Made by a program: the position numbers and the translations under genes
NCBI RefSeq assembly: GCF_900114475.1
Contig: NZ_FOTE01000014.1
Coordinates: 100,600 to 164,599, forward strand
Length of the DNA stretch: 64,000 bases
Direction of reading: 5' to 3'
Source of the DNA: Paenibacillus sp. 1_12
GTDB taxonomy: Bacteria > Bacillota > Bacilli > Paenibacillales > NBRC-103111
Notes under the pieces: model-generated
What the model saw: only the letters and a program-made list of their open reading frames with translations
Databases searched by the model: none
Told to the model about the DNA's origin: nothing
In this document: piece by piece, positions 53,201-62,364 of the stretch
Position numbering within the stretch: the first letter of the stretch is position 1
Layout of the letters: each line of letters begins with the position of its first letter

Positions 53201-54269
53201 ACCAAAAACAAAGATTCAGCAGTCTACTATTCAAATTGTAGCTCCGTTATTGACCCAATTTGCGAATGGGTTTGGAAGTCATTTCACTCAGATTTCTGAT
53301 TATTATTGGATTTCTGCAGGACTTGGGGAGAAAGGTAAGGTAGGTGAAACTGCATACAAACCAGCAACCGGCGGTTTACCACCTTATTCAGCAGAAGCGG
53401 TCGATTATATGTATACACGCTACGACACAAGCAGATTAGTAGCACCAAGCGACCGTGGAACCTTGACTTTAAAATACAATGCAGATGTTGTTGATCAAGC
53501 TGCTCCAGAAGTTACCGTTTATTATTTAGGAAATGACGGGATCTGGAAAAATCTTGGTGGAGAGGTTAATGTTAAGGCGAGTACGATAACAGTGCCTTTT
53601 GACAATTTTGGTTACTACGTGGTAGGCAAACTGAAATACGGCTATGAAGATATATCTAACCATCAATGGGCGCGTAATATTTTGCAGTCTCTGTTAGCTA
53701 AAGGTTATATGGCTGCGCTCCGCAGTAATGAATTCGGAACTTCTGATTTTGTGAGTAGAGGCGAATTTGCATCCTTGCTTGTTCGTGCTTTAGGAATGAG
53801 AATTAACGCTGAGGGGCAAGGTAGCTTTATCGATGTGCCGTTAAATTACAATGCCAATGCCGTTACTTGGACTTCTGCGGAAATCGAAACGGCTGCTCGA
53901 GCAGGTATTGTTCAAGGCCTTAATGATCAGGTATTCGGGGTCAATAATGATTTAACTCGTCAGGACGCAGCGGTTATGATCTCACGTGCATTGAATGTGA
54001 AGCTTGCGGTCAATGATGACAAGTTATTAGCCAAGATTGAGAAAGCTTTTTCCGATAGCGATAGCATTAACATCTACGCTCGACCTGCAATTGATGCATT
54101 AAACTCGGCAGGTATCATGGTCGGTAGTAATGTTATTTCTCCGATTCCAACGAAAAACAAACCGCTTGTTAACTTTAACCCTTTGTCCAGAATGACAAGA
54201 GCTGAAGCTGGACAAGTTGCTGTACGTCTATTGCAAAAATATCTGAAGGCTCTGCCAGCCAACCTATAG
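50259..54269 (+). CDS. Giant surface protein with C-terminal SLH domains
   Basis: 1336 residues. Start is TTG 50259, eight bases after AAGGAG, giving a signal peptide (basic head, hydrophobic core to about 30, AIA-A cleavage). Residues about 35-1120 form a long array of beta-sandwich-like repeats with recurrent motifs such as YVLYDSAPLINK, FYVLVDASKPIAP and VTFYVVDSNTPTI, each ending a module. Three SLH segments close the protein: SNHQWARNILQSLLAKGYMA, WTSAEIETAARAGIVQGLND and ARPAIDALNSAGIMVG, with TRAEAGQVAVRLL at the end. It is cell-wall-bound by its C terminus. It may be an S-layer or adhesin component; no enzyme domain is seen. Confidence 0.88.
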   Translation: MKYLKHMKKIINITLMLALLVSIIPLPNAIAATSANFFLPDDAKLRETGNMDITTTAIPPSLTAPGNLNRNTAKISNASTISIAGTFQQVTGTTLSVTVEQITSINGSAWTPQVGRIFNTSVGATNNRFQVANVQLFPGYNRVTFTGAQGASNKSDVFYVLYDSAPLINKLQITAGGSYDLNESADLVLTSNSAYIQGEASNAKTVTVNGQNATVLPNGLFYSPAITLTPGLNKFAIVLANDTDSVSVKRQVYYYDSTKPFNGVDVTLGTETQSIINQTVTPTFTGAGTTAELRLDFLVPYQSTKFDNGHADIFINGDKVKIKSILAPIPTDPLIEVVNETVINNTYGTPAYKKVILTTEPYNLQKSGVVVNPTQNVFISVDYPKNDPLNPQMVPSPSGGTFTYKLAANQTLVKNVTILTGYDGISAIDDNTPSAPFDGSQVSGPEFYVLVDASKPIAPVVAPTADNLRVNIQPAGTATLGVEQLTDLTDPAAPTGPAITGTKSGQQLYKITGLPEGAQTLAFSVLNGPVTFTGKITYVSKIYVDLENLYDEQVFPINSISGGQKVVLKGKLLGFGVNKINEQLIINNVPSSALTTSIPFTLSTMNADGSYDFGPIDLPIDVSGPLFTGRNTIKILVDYSDPTVPGGILRKYVKTVTFYVVDSNTPTIKDVRPLTPPSASVGHVNNLGSTNASDYLPASPEFTFNNSLNIYTTTLSKFDLYINGSGADAVTVRDGSTSPIFIADPTAPFTTLPGTAGIYESADFSGNRSDFRIRLNNVVITAGSPRVYTIDFTNASGAKVTQTLTVQSQSVPYTVLAPKANTGNAIIVNRNFVLFDVEAVGATDVQINGKSATLRSDIPNRYVYTLTGLKGDTENKISLVVKGKTADAKETITVKYVTNPAVGSMFMEPMGTKHTVFNKMVQLSFPKGNALRRVVDGKIEPQVNLLFGIADPKNGNTDLVNDYNQVVGTEIDYRTANTSAEPKTKIQQSTIQIVAPLLTQFANGFGSHFTQISDYYWISAGLGEKGKVGETAYKPATGGLPPYSAEAVDYMYTRYDTSRLVAPSDRGTLTLKYNADVVDQAAPEVTVYYLGNDGIWKNLGGEVNVKASTITVPFDNFGYYVVGKLKYGYEDISNHQWARNILQSLLAKGYMAALRSNEFGTSDFVSRGEFASLLVRALGMRINAEGQGSFIDVPLNYNANAVTWTSAEIETAARAGIVQGLNDQVFGVNNDLTRQDAAVMISRALNVKLAVNDDKLLAKIEKAFSDSDSINIYARPAIDALNSAGIMVGSNVISPIPTKNKPLVNFNPLSRMTRAEAGQVAVRLLQKYLKALPANL

Positions 54270-54322
54270 GGAAAGCTGCGTTGAGTATGTAGCCATAAAT
54301 AACTGCAATAAAGGAATCAAAC

Positions 54323-54368
54323 AAAAGGCTGTCCCCAGTAGATATTTACTTAAGGGACAGCTTTTTTG
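54323..54368 (+). terminator. Intrinsic terminator after the giant SLH gene
   Basis: AAAGGCTGTCCC pairs with GGGACAGCTTT, followed by a T run. Confidence 0.9.
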
Positions 54369-54412
54369 TTTGGTTCAGTTCGATTAATTATTGATGTAAA
54401 CAGATTTAATGA

Positions 54413-54459
54413 ATAAGAGGCTGGCCCTTTGAAGTATTACACTTCGGGCACAGCCTCTT
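54413..54459 (-). terminator. Stem-loop terminator after acnA
   Basis: On the - strand AAGAGGCTG and CAGCCTCTT pair, with an inner GAAGT/ACTTC helix; the T run is short. Confidence 0.7.
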
Positions 54460-54499
54460 ATCTATACAGTCGTTCCTTAGGACGATAATACTTGTATAC

Positions 54500-57208
54500 T
54501 TATTCCGCGATCATTTGGCGCAGTACAGTTTGCAGAATACCGCCATTACGATAGTAATCGATATCAACCGAGCTATCCAAACGGACAACCACTTCAAAGC
54601 TGAAGTTGGTTCCGTCTTGACGGGTAGCGGTCACCGTTACATCTTGGCCTGGCTGCACATTGTTGTTCAAGCCAGTAATATCAAAGGTTTCAGTACCTGT
54701 AATACCAAGTGCACTCCAACCATGACCTGCTTTGAATTGAAGAGGAAGCACGCCCATACCTACCAAGTTAGAGCGGTGAATACGCTCAAAGCTTTCAGCA
54801 ATTACAGCTTTTACGCCTAATAGGAATGTACCCTTAGCCGCCCAGTCACGGGAGCTGCCTGTACCGTATTCTTTACCTGCAATTACGACAAGATTCGTGT
54901 CTTGATCTTGATACTTCATGGAAGCATCATAAATCGATTCGACTTCTCCTGTTGGAAGGTAGGTCGTAACGCCGCCTTCGGTTCCAGGTGCTACCTGATT
55001 ACGAATCCGGATATTAGCGAACGTTCCGCGCATCATGACTTCATGGTGTCCGCGGCGTGATCCGTAGGAGTTGAAATCTTCTTTCTTTACGCCATGCTCC
55101 ATCAAGAACTTACCAGCAGGGCTGTCAGCCTTAATGTTACCGGCAGGAGAGATATGGTCAGTTGTTACCGAATCGCCAAGCAGTGCCAAAGTTTTTGCTC
55201 CGTGGATATCAGCCATATCGGCGATACCATCACCCAAACGTTCGAAGAATGGAGGGTTTGCGATATAAGTCGATTTTTCATCCCACTCATACAGATCGCC
55301 TTCCGGCACTTCAATCGCATTCCAACGCTCATTGGCACGGAATACATTGGAGTATTTTTCGCGGTAAATGCTTGGGCTCATTGCCGTTGCAATAGCTTCT
55401 TGAATCTCTGCGTTGGAAGGCCAAATATCTTTTAAATAAACAGGTTGATTCGCTTGGTCGTAACCGATAGGATCATTAGCCAAATCAATGTTCACTGTTC
55501 CAGCCAAGGCGTAGGCAACAACTAACGGCGGAGATGCCAAATAGTTGGCTTTGACTTGAGCATGTACACGACCTTCAAAGTTCCGGTTACCGGATAACAC
55601 GGCAGCTACTGTCATATCATTATCCGTGATTGCCTGACTCACTTCATCTGGCAAAGGACCGGAGTTTCCGATACAGGTGGCACAGCCGTAACCTGCAACG
55701 AAGAAGCCAAGAGCTTCAAGGGATTCCAGCAAACCTGCATTTCTTAAATAATCAGTTACAACCAGTGAACCTGGAGTCAAGCTGCTTTTAACGTAAGCAG
55801 GCTTTCTTAGGCCGCGGGCAACTGCTTTTTTGGCAACCAATCCAGCACCGAGCATAACGCTTGGGTTGGAAGTGTTGGTGCAGCTAGTGATAGCGGCAAT
55901 AACAACAGCGCCTGTGCCCATTTTGCTAACATCGCCATTGGCATGCTGCACATCAATAACTTCTTCGATTTTGGCGTCACTTAAGCCGTAGCCGCCTTTT
56001 TCGATTGGTGTGCGGACAATATCATGGAATGCTTGTTTCATGGAAGTTAATTCAACACGATCCTGTGGACGTTTCGGGCCAGCCAAGCTTGGTACGACGG
56101 CTGACATATCCAGTTCAATAACATCACTGAAGGTTGGGTCCGGCGTATCATCAGTACGGAACATGCCTTGTGCTTTATAGTAAGCCTCAACCAGAGCGAT
56201 TTGATCATCCTCACGGCCTGTTCCTCTTAAATAATTAAGCGACTCGGAGTCAACAGGGAAAAATCCTACAGTTGCGCCGTACTCTGGAGCCATATTGGCA
56301 ACTGTTGCACGGTCAGCCAGACTAATATTGCTAAGACCAGGTCCATAAAATTCAACGAATTTACCGACTACTCCTTTTTTGCGAAGCATTTGGGTAACGG
56401 TAAGAGCCAAATCAGTAGCGGTCGAACCTTCTGGAAGATTGCCGGTTAATTTAAAACCAATAACCTCAGGTGTGACAAAATATAAAGGTTGTCCAAGCAT
56501 ACCTGCTTCAGCCTCGATGCCGCCAACTCCCCAGCCTACGATACCAAGACCATTGATCATCGTTGTATGGGAATCCGTACCTACCAGCGAATCTGGATAT
56601 ACTTCGGTTTCGCCATCAACGACTTTAGTTGCCGCTACGGAAGCCAGATACTCCAGGTTAACCTGATGGACGATACCTGTAGCAGGTGGAACAGCACGGA
56701 AATTGTCAAATGCAGTTTGTGCCCAGCGAAGGAAACGATAGCGTTCTTCATTACGCTCGAATTCGATATTCATATTCGTTTCGAGAGCATCCTTGGTGCC
56801 AAAAGCATCAACCATAACCGAGTGGTCAATTACTAAATCAACAGGTACAAGTGGATTGATCTGCTTCGGATTTCCGCCTGCAAGCTTAACAGTATCTCTC
56901 ATAGCAGCCAGATCGACAACGACAGGAACGCCTGTGAAATCCTGCAAAACAATACGTGCTGGGATAAAAGGAATTTCTTTGTCGTTTCTTTCCTCAGTCC
57001 AGGTTGCGATTTGTTTTACGTGTTCTGCTGTGATAGCTCTGCCGTCAAACTGACGAACAGCTGCTTCCAGAAGCACCTTAATCGAGAAAGGCAGCGCGGA
57101 GATGTTGCCGTGTCCTTGTTCTTGAAGTCCAGGTAAGCTGTAGTAATGGTACGTCTTTCCATTAACCTCGAGAGGCTTGCGGACGGAGTATTGATCTTTT
57201 TTTGTCAT
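54500..57208 (-). CDS. acnA: Aconitate hydratase
   Basis: 902 residues, full-length AcnA/CitB type. The three cluster cysteines are visible in [16 protein letters not shown] and [16 protein letters not shown]; other blocks are [25 protein letters not shown] and the C-terminal swivel domain with [15 protein letters not shown]. It interconverts citrate and isocitrate and in Bacilli doubles as an RNA-binding protein when the cluster is lost. ATG 57208 has AAAGGAGGAC upstream. Promoter 57318-57346 and dyad 57275-57293 lie in its leader region. Confidence 0.97.
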   Translation of the reverse strand: MTKKDQYSVRKPLEVNGKTYHYYSLPGLQEQGHGNISALPFSIKVLLEAAVRQFDGRAITAEHVKQIATWTEERNDKEIPFIPARIVLQDFTGVPVVVDLAAMRDTVKLAGGNPKQINPLVPVDLVIDHSVMVDAFGTKDALETNMNIEFERNEERYRFLRWAQTAFDNFRAVPPATGIVHQVNLEYLASVAATKVVDGETEVYPDSLVGTDSHTTMINGLGIVGWGVGGIEAEAGMLGQPLYFVTPEVIGFKLTGNLPEGSTATDLALTVTQMLRKKGVVGKFVEFYGPGLSNISLADRATVANMAPEYGATVGFFPVDSESLNYLRGTGREDDQIALVEAYYKAQGMFRTDDTPDPTFSDVIELDMSAVVPSLAGPKRPQDRVELTSMKQAFHDIVRTPIEKGGYGLSDAKIEEVIDVQHANGDVSKMGTGAVVIAAITSCTNTSNPSVMLGAGLVAKKAVARGLRKPAYVKSSLTPGSLVVTDYLRNAGLLESLEALGFFVAGYGCATCIGNSGPLPDEVSQAITDNDMTVAAVLSGNRNFEGRVHAQVKANYLASPPLVVAYALAGTVNIDLANDPIGYDQANQPVYLKDIWPSNAEIQEAIATAMSPSIYREKYSNVFRANERWNAIEVPEGDLYEWDEKSTYIANPPFFERLGDGIADMADIHGAKTLALLGDSVTTDHISPAGNIKADSPAGKFLMEHGVKKEDFNSYGSRRGHHEVMMRGTFANIRIRNQVAPGTEGGVTTYLPTGEVESIYDASMKYQDQDTNLVVIAGKEYGTGSSRDWAAKGTFLLGVKAVIAESFERIHRSNLVGMGVLPLQFKAGHGWSALGITGTETFDITGLNNNVQPGQDVTVTATRQDGTNFSFEVVVRLDSSVDIDYYRNGGILQTVLRQMIAE

Positions 57209-57274
57209 GTGTGAATGTCCTCCTTTGAATGATAAGTCTGTAGTTCAGGATGAGCCATTTTCCAAAACAACTTC

Positions 57275-57293
57275 TGTTTCATAGAATGAAACA
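57275..57293 (-). promoter_or_regulatory. Dyad operator candidate of acnA
   Basis: TGTTTCAT-AGA-ATGAAACA is a perfect 19-base inverted repeat at about +18 to +36 of the predicted acnA transcript. Its core GTTTCAY-N3-RTGAAAC is the same as in front of the IclR-type gene. No CcpC-type ATAA-N7-TTAT site was recognised; an ATAA-N3-TTAT occurs nearby at 57301-57311. Confidence 0.65.
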
Positions 57294-57317
57294 AGATTTC
57301 ATAATTGTTATATGTTA

Positions 57318-57346
57318 AGTATACATGCTGCGGAAGGCTACGTAAA
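57318..57346 (-). promoter_or_regulatory. Promoter of acnA
   Basis: On the - strand TTTACG and TATACT are separated by 17 bases; predicted start near 57311, leader about 100 bases. Confidence 0.65.
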
Positions 57347-57477
57347 GGTTAAATTGAATCATTATAAGACGTGTTCCTTCATATATTGGAATCATTAAGA
57401 AGTATGCTTGAGCTTGTCCTGACTGTTATACAAATTGGATGAAAATCGGTCATTTGATATCAATGGAGGTAGACCGC

Positions 57478-58500
57478 ATGTCATGGAAAATGATGCTTTA
57501 TGAATATGTTCATCATAAAAACCAAATGAATCTGGATTATTCAATTGAGCCGCTGCTCCCATTTGTCACCGATATTCCATTCCTGCAAGCACAAATCAAG
57601 CGTTTGGCACGAACCTCGCAAAACGATCAGGATCGGCGCTATTCCCCTGTAAAAAACGAAACAAGACTTAAGATTATGCAAACGAATGAACAGCCTACAT
57701 ATGTGACCGCAGAAATCAGACTTAGGCAGTCCATGGTCGGAATCATTGGAGTGACAGAGCTTGAAGAGCAGCGGTTGGAAAGTGAGCAGCTGACCTTTGA
57801 GGAGCAAGAAGGAAAATGGGTGATTATTAATATTCAATCTACTAGTAATGAGCTGCTTGAGCCTTCACAGCGGGTGGTTATGAATCCTTCATCAGCATCA
57901 GTCTCCCCTAACGACGATCAAGGGTCAGTGAGACTATCCTCGATGCCGTTTTTAAATTATGAAGTTCTTCCTTATTTGGAGCCGGGACCTAGAAAAATAT
58001 ACTACGATCGTCATAAATCAGTTCAGTATGCCGAGCAATGGTGGGATCAAGCGAATCCGGCCTACCTGGAGTTTGAAGTAGACTGTAGTAACTATATATC
58101 CCAATGCCTCTTTGCAGGTGAAGCCCCGATGCACTATACTGGAAAAAGGGATTCTGGCTGGTGGTATAAAGGACGCCATAACAGTCAGGAGCTATGGAGC
58201 TTCAGCTGGGCTGTAGCACAGAGCCTCCAAGGATATATGACATCGAATGATCATGGACTGCGGGCGAAAGAAGTCCATAAGGCCGAATTACTTGAGTTGG
58301 GAGATGTCATTAGCTACGATTGGAATGGTGACGGACGTTATCGCCACAGCGCGATTGTGACTGCTAAAGATGCCAATGGAATGCCCTTGGTCAATGCACA
58401 TACGACAAATAGCAAGCATAGATACTGGAGCTACAAAGATTCGTATGCTTGGACTGAACGGACAAAGTATCGGTTTCTGCATGTGGTCGACCAAGACTAA
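57478..58500 (+). CDS. Putative amidase-domain protein (Amidase_6 type)
   Basis: 340 residues. The C-terminal ~160 residues form the putative amidase domain: YYDRHKSVQYAEQWWDQANP, the nucleophile Cys in FEVDCSNYISQCLFAGEAPM, DVISYDWNGDGRYRHSAIVT with the His, and NAHTTNSKHRYW. The N-terminal part is an uncharacterised alpha/beta region. Related proteins are seen in spore-formers and are thought to act on cell-wall or gamma-glutamyl bonds, unproven. No signal peptide is present at ATG 57478, chosen because GGAGGT precedes it. Confidence 0.82.
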   Translation: MSWKMMLYEYVHHKNQMNLDYSIEPLLPFVTDIPFLQAQIKRLARTSQNDQDRRYSPVKNETRLKIMQTNEQPTYVTAEIRLRQSMVGIIGVTELEEQRLESEQLTFEEQEGKWVIINIQSTSNELLEPSQRVVMNPSSASVSPNDDQGSVRLSSMPFLNYEVLPYLEPGPRKIYYDRHKSVQYAEQWWDQANPAYLEFEVDCSNYISQCLFAGEAPMHYTGKRDSGWWYKGRHNSQELWSFSWAVAQSLQGYMTSNDHGLRAKEVHKAELLELGDVISYDWNGDGRYRHSAIVTAKDANGMPLVNAHTTNSKHRYWSYKDSYAWTERTKYRFLHVVDQD

Positions 58501-58576
58501 TAGTTCGACATGCTCTTAGCTTACGGGAATTAGTAAGTTACTATTCACATCTAACAATTCATTTTCGGAGGTTATT

Positions 58577-59701
58577 ATGAACGACAAAATTCGCATTGGC
58601 TTAATTTACGGAGGAAAGTCTGGAGAGCATGAAGTGTCGCTTCAAACCGCGCTTGCCGTAACAGCAGCCATTGACATGAGTAAATATGAAATCATACCTT
58701 TTTACATAACCAAACAAGGCGAATGGCGTTCAGGCTTGCAGCTGCAAGGGCCGCCGGAGCATATTGCGGAGCTTCAATTTGAACAGGCTGCTAACCCTGA
58801 TAAAGCATTTTCCATTCAGCCGATCTTTAATTCGCTGCAGCATGCAGGTTCGAGTGCGGCTAATGATGCGGACTCAATAAAACAAATTGATGTCGTTTTA
58901 CCTTTATTACATGGTACTTTCGGAGAAGATGGTACGATTCAGGGCTTATTGGAAATGGCGAATATCGCTTACGTAGGTGCAGGTGTTCTGGCTTCGTCGG
59001 TCGGTATGGACAAGGTCATGATGAAAAGGGTTTTTGAGCAGGAAGGCTTGCCGCAATGTATATTCCGTCACTTTACAAGAACACAATGGGAGAAGGACAA
59101 TGCTTACTTTGTCATGGAGATTGAAGTGGCTATCGGCTATCCTTGCTTTGTTAAACCAGCCAATCTCGGGTCAAGTGTAGGAATTAGCAAAGCCAAAAAT
59201 CGTGAGGAGCTGATCGAAGCTATTCATAGTGCCTTCCTATATGACCGTAAAGTCATTGTAGAAGAGAATGTGAATGCTCGTGAGGTCGAGGTGGCGATTC
59301 TGGGTAATGATGAGCCTGAAGCTTCTGTGGTGGGCGAAGTAGTTTCCTCCAACGAGTTTTACGATTATAAAGCCAAATATGTAGATGGCACTTCCTCCAT
59401 GATCATACCAGCTGAAATTTCCGAAGAGCTGTCTGATCGAATTAGAGAGCTTGCGGTACGTGCGTACCAGGCAGTGGACGGATCTGGGTTATCCCGAATT
59501 GACTTCTTTGTAAGAAGAGAAGACAATCACATATTCATTAATGAAATAAATACGATGCCCGGATTTACGCCTTTCAGCATGTATCCTTTGCTATGGAAGG
59601 AAACCGGCAAGCCTTATGCTCAATTGCTGGATGAACTGATTGTGCTCGCACTAAAGCGTCATCAAGACAAGCAGCGGCTGCAATATTCGTTTGAGGTATA
59701 A
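58577..59701 (+). CDS. ddl: D-alanine--D-alanine ligase
   Basis: 374 residues, ATP-grasp ligase. GGKSGEHEVSLQTA at the N terminus, LLHGTFGEDGTIQGLLEMAN, GAGVLASSVGMDKVMMK, the ATP segment CFVKPANLGSSVGISKAKN, and the Mg site INEINTMPGFTPFSMYPLLW. The second Tyr/Phe marker region is in the form typical of D-Ala-D-Ala rather than D-Ala-D-Lac enzymes as far as the eye can judge. It makes the dipeptide for peptidoglycan. RBS GGAGGT. Confidence 0.95.
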   Translation: MNDKIRIGLIYGGKSGEHEVSLQTALAVTAAIDMSKYEIIPFYITKQGEWRSGLQLQGPPEHIAELQFEQAANPDKAFSIQPIFNSLQHAGSSAANDADSIKQIDVVLPLLHGTFGEDGTIQGLLEMANIAYVGAGVLASSVGMDKVMMKRVFEQEGLPQCIFRHFTRTQWEKDNAYFVMEIEVAIGYPCFVKPANLGSSVGISKAKNREELIEAIHSAFLYDRKVIVEENVNAREVEVAILGNDEPEASVVGEVVSSNEFYDYKAKYVDGTSSMIIPAEISEELSDRIRELAVRAYQAVDGSGLSRIDFFVRREDNHIFINEINTMPGFTPFSMYPLLWKETGKPYAQLLDELIVLALKRHQDKQRLQYSFEV

Positions 59702-59774
59702 ATGGAAATTAGCTTAGCAATACATGTCTCTTATGATGATTAACAAATTAAAGGTGAGAGAAAGGGGTATATCA

Positions 59775-60095
59775 ATGGGGTTTCAAACTGAGTTCAATTC
59801 CGTATGCAAGTTTAAATCCGAGCAGGAGCTCTATGAATTGTTGGAGTATGGCCGGAGTAAAATGGTTAAAAGCGGATTTCGTGTGTTCCCTACAGGTCAA
59901 ATGGTTATTGCATACAGCTTGGATAACAAAGCGGTTGCCATTGTCAAAATTTTGGTGTCGATCGCCGAAATTAATTTTCAAGGGGAAGAAATAACCCAAG
60001 TGGAGATGGAGCTTGTTCGCCGATTGACAGATGAAGAAGCACGTATTCAGACGGCATTGGCTGATGAAATGTTTTTTAGTATTGCTTCAAAATGA
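59775..60095 (+). CDS. Conserved small hypothetical protein
   Basis: 106 residues, mixed alpha/beta, no signal peptide or membrane helix. The middle reads FRVFPTGQMVIAYSLDN and VAIVKILVSIAEINFQGEEI, and the end is helical (VEMELVRRLTDEEARIQTAL). I do not recognise a named family. ATG 59775 follows GAAAGGGGT. It lies between ddl and uvsE with its own terminator; it may be co-transcribed with ddl. Confidence 0.75.
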   Translation: MGFQTEFNSVCKFKSEQELYELLEYGRSKMVKSGFRVFPTGQMVIAYSLDNKAVAIVKILVSIAEINFQGEEITQVEMELVRRLTDEEARIQTALADEMFFSIASK

Positions 60096-60125
60096 TAAAT
60101 GAATAAGGTAAAGCTGAATCACATC

Positions 60126-60168
60126 GAACAGTCTGCGCAGATAACAGCCGCAGGTTGTTCTTTTTTTT
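60126..60168 (+). terminator. Intrinsic terminator after the 106-residue gene
   Basis: GAACAG pairs with TTGTTC plus an inner CTGCG/CGCAG helix, followed by eight T. Confidence 0.9.
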
Positions 60169-60204
60169 GTAATCATGATTGGATAAAGTCTTTCTTTATA
60201 GAGC

Positions 60205-60234
60205 TTGTCTTTAAAGGGTATCCTATCGTATATC
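60205..60234 (+). promoter_or_regulatory. Possible promoter of uvsE
   Basis: TTGTCT and TATATC are 18 bases apart, close to the ATG at 60260. Confidence 0.45.
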
Positions 60235-60259
60235 TGAAAACTGGAGCTGATTTGCTACT

Positions 60260-61246
60260 ATGATCGTACGTCTTGGTTATGTCGCGATGTCCATGCAGGT
60301 ATCTAATGCGTCTCCTTCCAAAACAATGACAGTCACCAGCTTTGATAAATTGAATAATCGGGCTGCAGCTGTACGCAAGCTGGAGCGTATAGCTATGGAG
60401 AATATACACAACACGCTGCGCATTCTTAAGCATAATCGGGCTCACGATATAGAATTGTTTCGCTGCTCCTCCAAGCTGATCCCTCTACGTGGGCATGAGA
60501 TGCTGAATGACTGGGATCCGATGAAGGTGCTCACAGAAGCTTTTGCAGAACTCGGCAGCTATGCTATCCAAAATGAGATGAGACTCAGCTTTCATCCTGA
60601 TCATTTTACCGTTCTAAGTACTCCGCGTGCAGAAGTGCTTTCAAGCTCGCTTAGGGATCTGGAATCCCACGTCACCATGCTGGAGGCGATGGGGCTGGAT
60701 GAGTCAGCCAAATGCAACATCCATATAGGAGGCATGTACGGAGACAAAAAGGCGGCTTCACAGCGTTTTATTGATCGTTTCAAGGCATTGCCGGAGCGGA
60801 TACGCAATCGAATGACACTTGAAAACGACGATAAAACATTTACTGCGTCCGAGACATTGGACGTATGCGAATTAACGAATACACCAATGGTACTCGATAT
60901 TCATCATCATGAAGTGAATCATGAGGAAGACAAGACGGATTGTGCGGAACTGTGGCCGCGTATTCTGCAAACATGGACAGGGCAGACCGAACAAGGAAGT
61001 GATCAGGAGCTTCCGCCCAAAATTCATGTATCCAGTCCGAAAAGTGAAAAAGATGCACGAAGTCATGCTGACTATATAGATCCCGGTCCATTATTGACAT
61101 TTTTACGATCCGTTGCCCCGGAAACGCCAAGATTGGATGTAATGATTGAAGCCAAAAAGAAAGATGATGCTTTATTCCAATTAATGAAGGATGTCAGTAC
61201 AGATGCTGGATTAAAGGTTTTAAGCCAAGCCTCCTTCCGGGTGTGA
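60260..61246 (+). CDS. uvsE: UV DNA damage endonuclease
   Basis: 328 residues, TIM-barrel family related to endonuclease IV. Recognisable parts: RLGYVAMSM, LRILKHNRAHDIELFRCSS, RLSFHPDHFTVLSTPR with metal His, CNIHIGGMYGDKKAA, LENDDKTFTASE, and VLDIHHHEVNHEED with the His cluster. It nicks DNA 5' to UV photoproducts; Bacillus uses the homologue in spores. RBS GGAG is somewhat distant (about 13 bases) from ATG 60260. Confidence 0.95.
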   Translation: MIVRLGYVAMSMQVSNASPSKTMTVTSFDKLNNRAAAVRKLERIAMENIHNTLRILKHNRAHDIELFRCSSKLIPLRGHEMLNDWDPMKVLTEAFAELGSYAIQNEMRLSFHPDHFTVLSTPRAEVLSSSLRDLESHVTMLEAMGLDESAKCNIHIGGMYGDKKAASQRFIDRFKALPERIRNRMTLENDDKTFTASETLDVCELTNTPMVLDIHHHEVNHEEDKTDCAELWPRILQTWTGQTEQGSDQELPPKIHVSSPKSEKDARSHADYIDPGPLLTFLRSVAPETPRLDVMIEAKKKDDALFQLMKDVSTDAGLKVLSQASFRV

Positions 61247-61378
61247 GTGCGAACTTGACCCTAAAGAGACTTTCAAAGGAAAAAGTTGTTTATTGCTTGA
61301 ATATTTTGTTCAAATGAAGTAACTTGAGAAAGGAGTGATAACGAACGTATTACAATGTGGAGAGGGGAATTTTTTAGT

Positions 61379-62149
61379 ATGAGTGGACTTTTATCCGGTA
61401 AAAATATACTTGTTATGGGTGTTGCCAATGATCGCAGCATCGCATGGGCTATCGCCCAATCCTTATCTGCACAAGGAGCAACGCTTGCATTTACGTTTGA
61501 GAACGAGCGTGTGGAGGAAAGAGTCCGTAAGTTGGCAGATACGCTACCCAATACAACGGTTTTACCTTGTAATGTAACGGTTGATGCAGAAATCGATACG
61601 TTGGCAGCGATCGTCAAAGAACAATTTGGCGTGCTGCATGGTTTGGTACATAGTATCGCATTTGCCAAAACGGAAGAGCTGGAAGGGTTATTTGTAGATA
61701 CTTCCCGTGAAGGCTATGCATTGGCTCAAGATATTAGCGCCTATTCATTGGTAGCTGTTGCGCAAAGGATGTACCCGTTGATGACCGAGGGCGGCAGCAT
61801 AATGACCATGACTTATCTTGGTGCGGAACGTGCGATGAAAAATTACAATGTAATGGGTGTTGCCAAAGCAGCCCTGGAAGCTAGTGTTCGTTACTTGGCT
61901 AATGATCTTGGACAGTTCAATGTACGTGTGAATGCTATTTCTGCGGGTCCAATTCGTACATTGGCAGCTAAAGGCATCAAGGATTTTAACTCGATTCTTC
62001 GCAGTGTTGAGGAAAAAGCTCCGATGCGCCGTACGACCGAGGTTGCCGAAGTGGGCGATACGGCAATGTTCTTGATGAGCCACTTGTCCCGCGGGATCAC
62101 TGGAGAAGTTATTTATGTAGACAACGGTTATCATATTGTTGGAGTATAA
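61379..62149 (+). CDS. fabI: Enoyl-[acyl-carrier-protein] reductase (NADH)
   Basis: 256 residues, short-chain dehydrogenase fold. NAD site MGVANDRSIAWAIAQSL, active Tyr and Lys in NYNVMGVAKAALEASVRYLA with spacing six, and AGPIRTLAAKGI near the end. It completes each cycle of fatty-acid elongation and is the triclosan target. ATG 61379 follows GGAGAGGGG at spacing 11; an upstream in-frame ATG at 61355 overlaps that site. I found no FapR box upstream. Confidence 0.95.
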   Translation: MSGLLSGKNILVMGVANDRSIAWAIAQSLSAQGATLAFTFENERVEERVRKLADTLPNTTVLPCNVTVDAEIDTLAAIVKEQFGVLHGLVHSIAFAKTEELEGLFVDTSREGYALAQDISAYSLVAVAQRMYPLMTEGGSIMTMTYLGAERAMKNYNVMGVAKAALEASVRYLANDLGQFNVRVNAISAGPIRTLAAKGIKDFNSILRSVEEKAPMRRTTEVAEVGDTAMFLMSHLSRGITGEVIYVDNGYHIVGV

Positions 62150-62186
62150 TTCAAAATGATAAGTAAATAGTATGGATAAAACACCA

Positions 62187-62215
62187 AAGCTGTTGAATAT
62201 GCAACAGCTTTTTTG
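62187..62215 (+). terminator. Intrinsic terminator after fabI
   Basis: AAAGCTGTTG pairs with CAACAGCTTT around a six-base loop, followed by T. Confidence 0.95.
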
Positions 62216-62309
62216 TTGCTCTTTAATCCAAGCGATCGAAATGTAATAATCATATAATAGGTTTATATTTCAAATGTTGGATAATATTTTCATCCATGGA
62301 GGGTCACAA

Positions 62310-62342
62310 TTGGGAAGCATTGTGAAACTTTATGGCATTTAA
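62310..62342 (+). CDS. Possible 10-codon leader peptide
   Basis: TTG 62310 lies six bases after GGAGGG (62298-62303) and encodes MGSIVKLYGI before TAA. The binding site is stronger than that of the gene downstream. A hairpin and T run follow at 62365-62397. Real translation is unproven; the call rests on the binding site alone. Confidence 0.35.
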   Translation: MGSIVKLYGI

Positions 62343-62364
62343 AGCGTATATTCACTATACTAAC

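Noticed and set aside
57300..57320. CcpC-type site before acnA
   Set aside because: ATAA and TTAT are separated by 3 instead of 7 bases, so the known spacing is not met.
61247..61378. FapR operator before fabI
   Set aside because: No TTAGTACCT-type inverted repeat is present; only a chance TTAGTA overlaps the RBS region.
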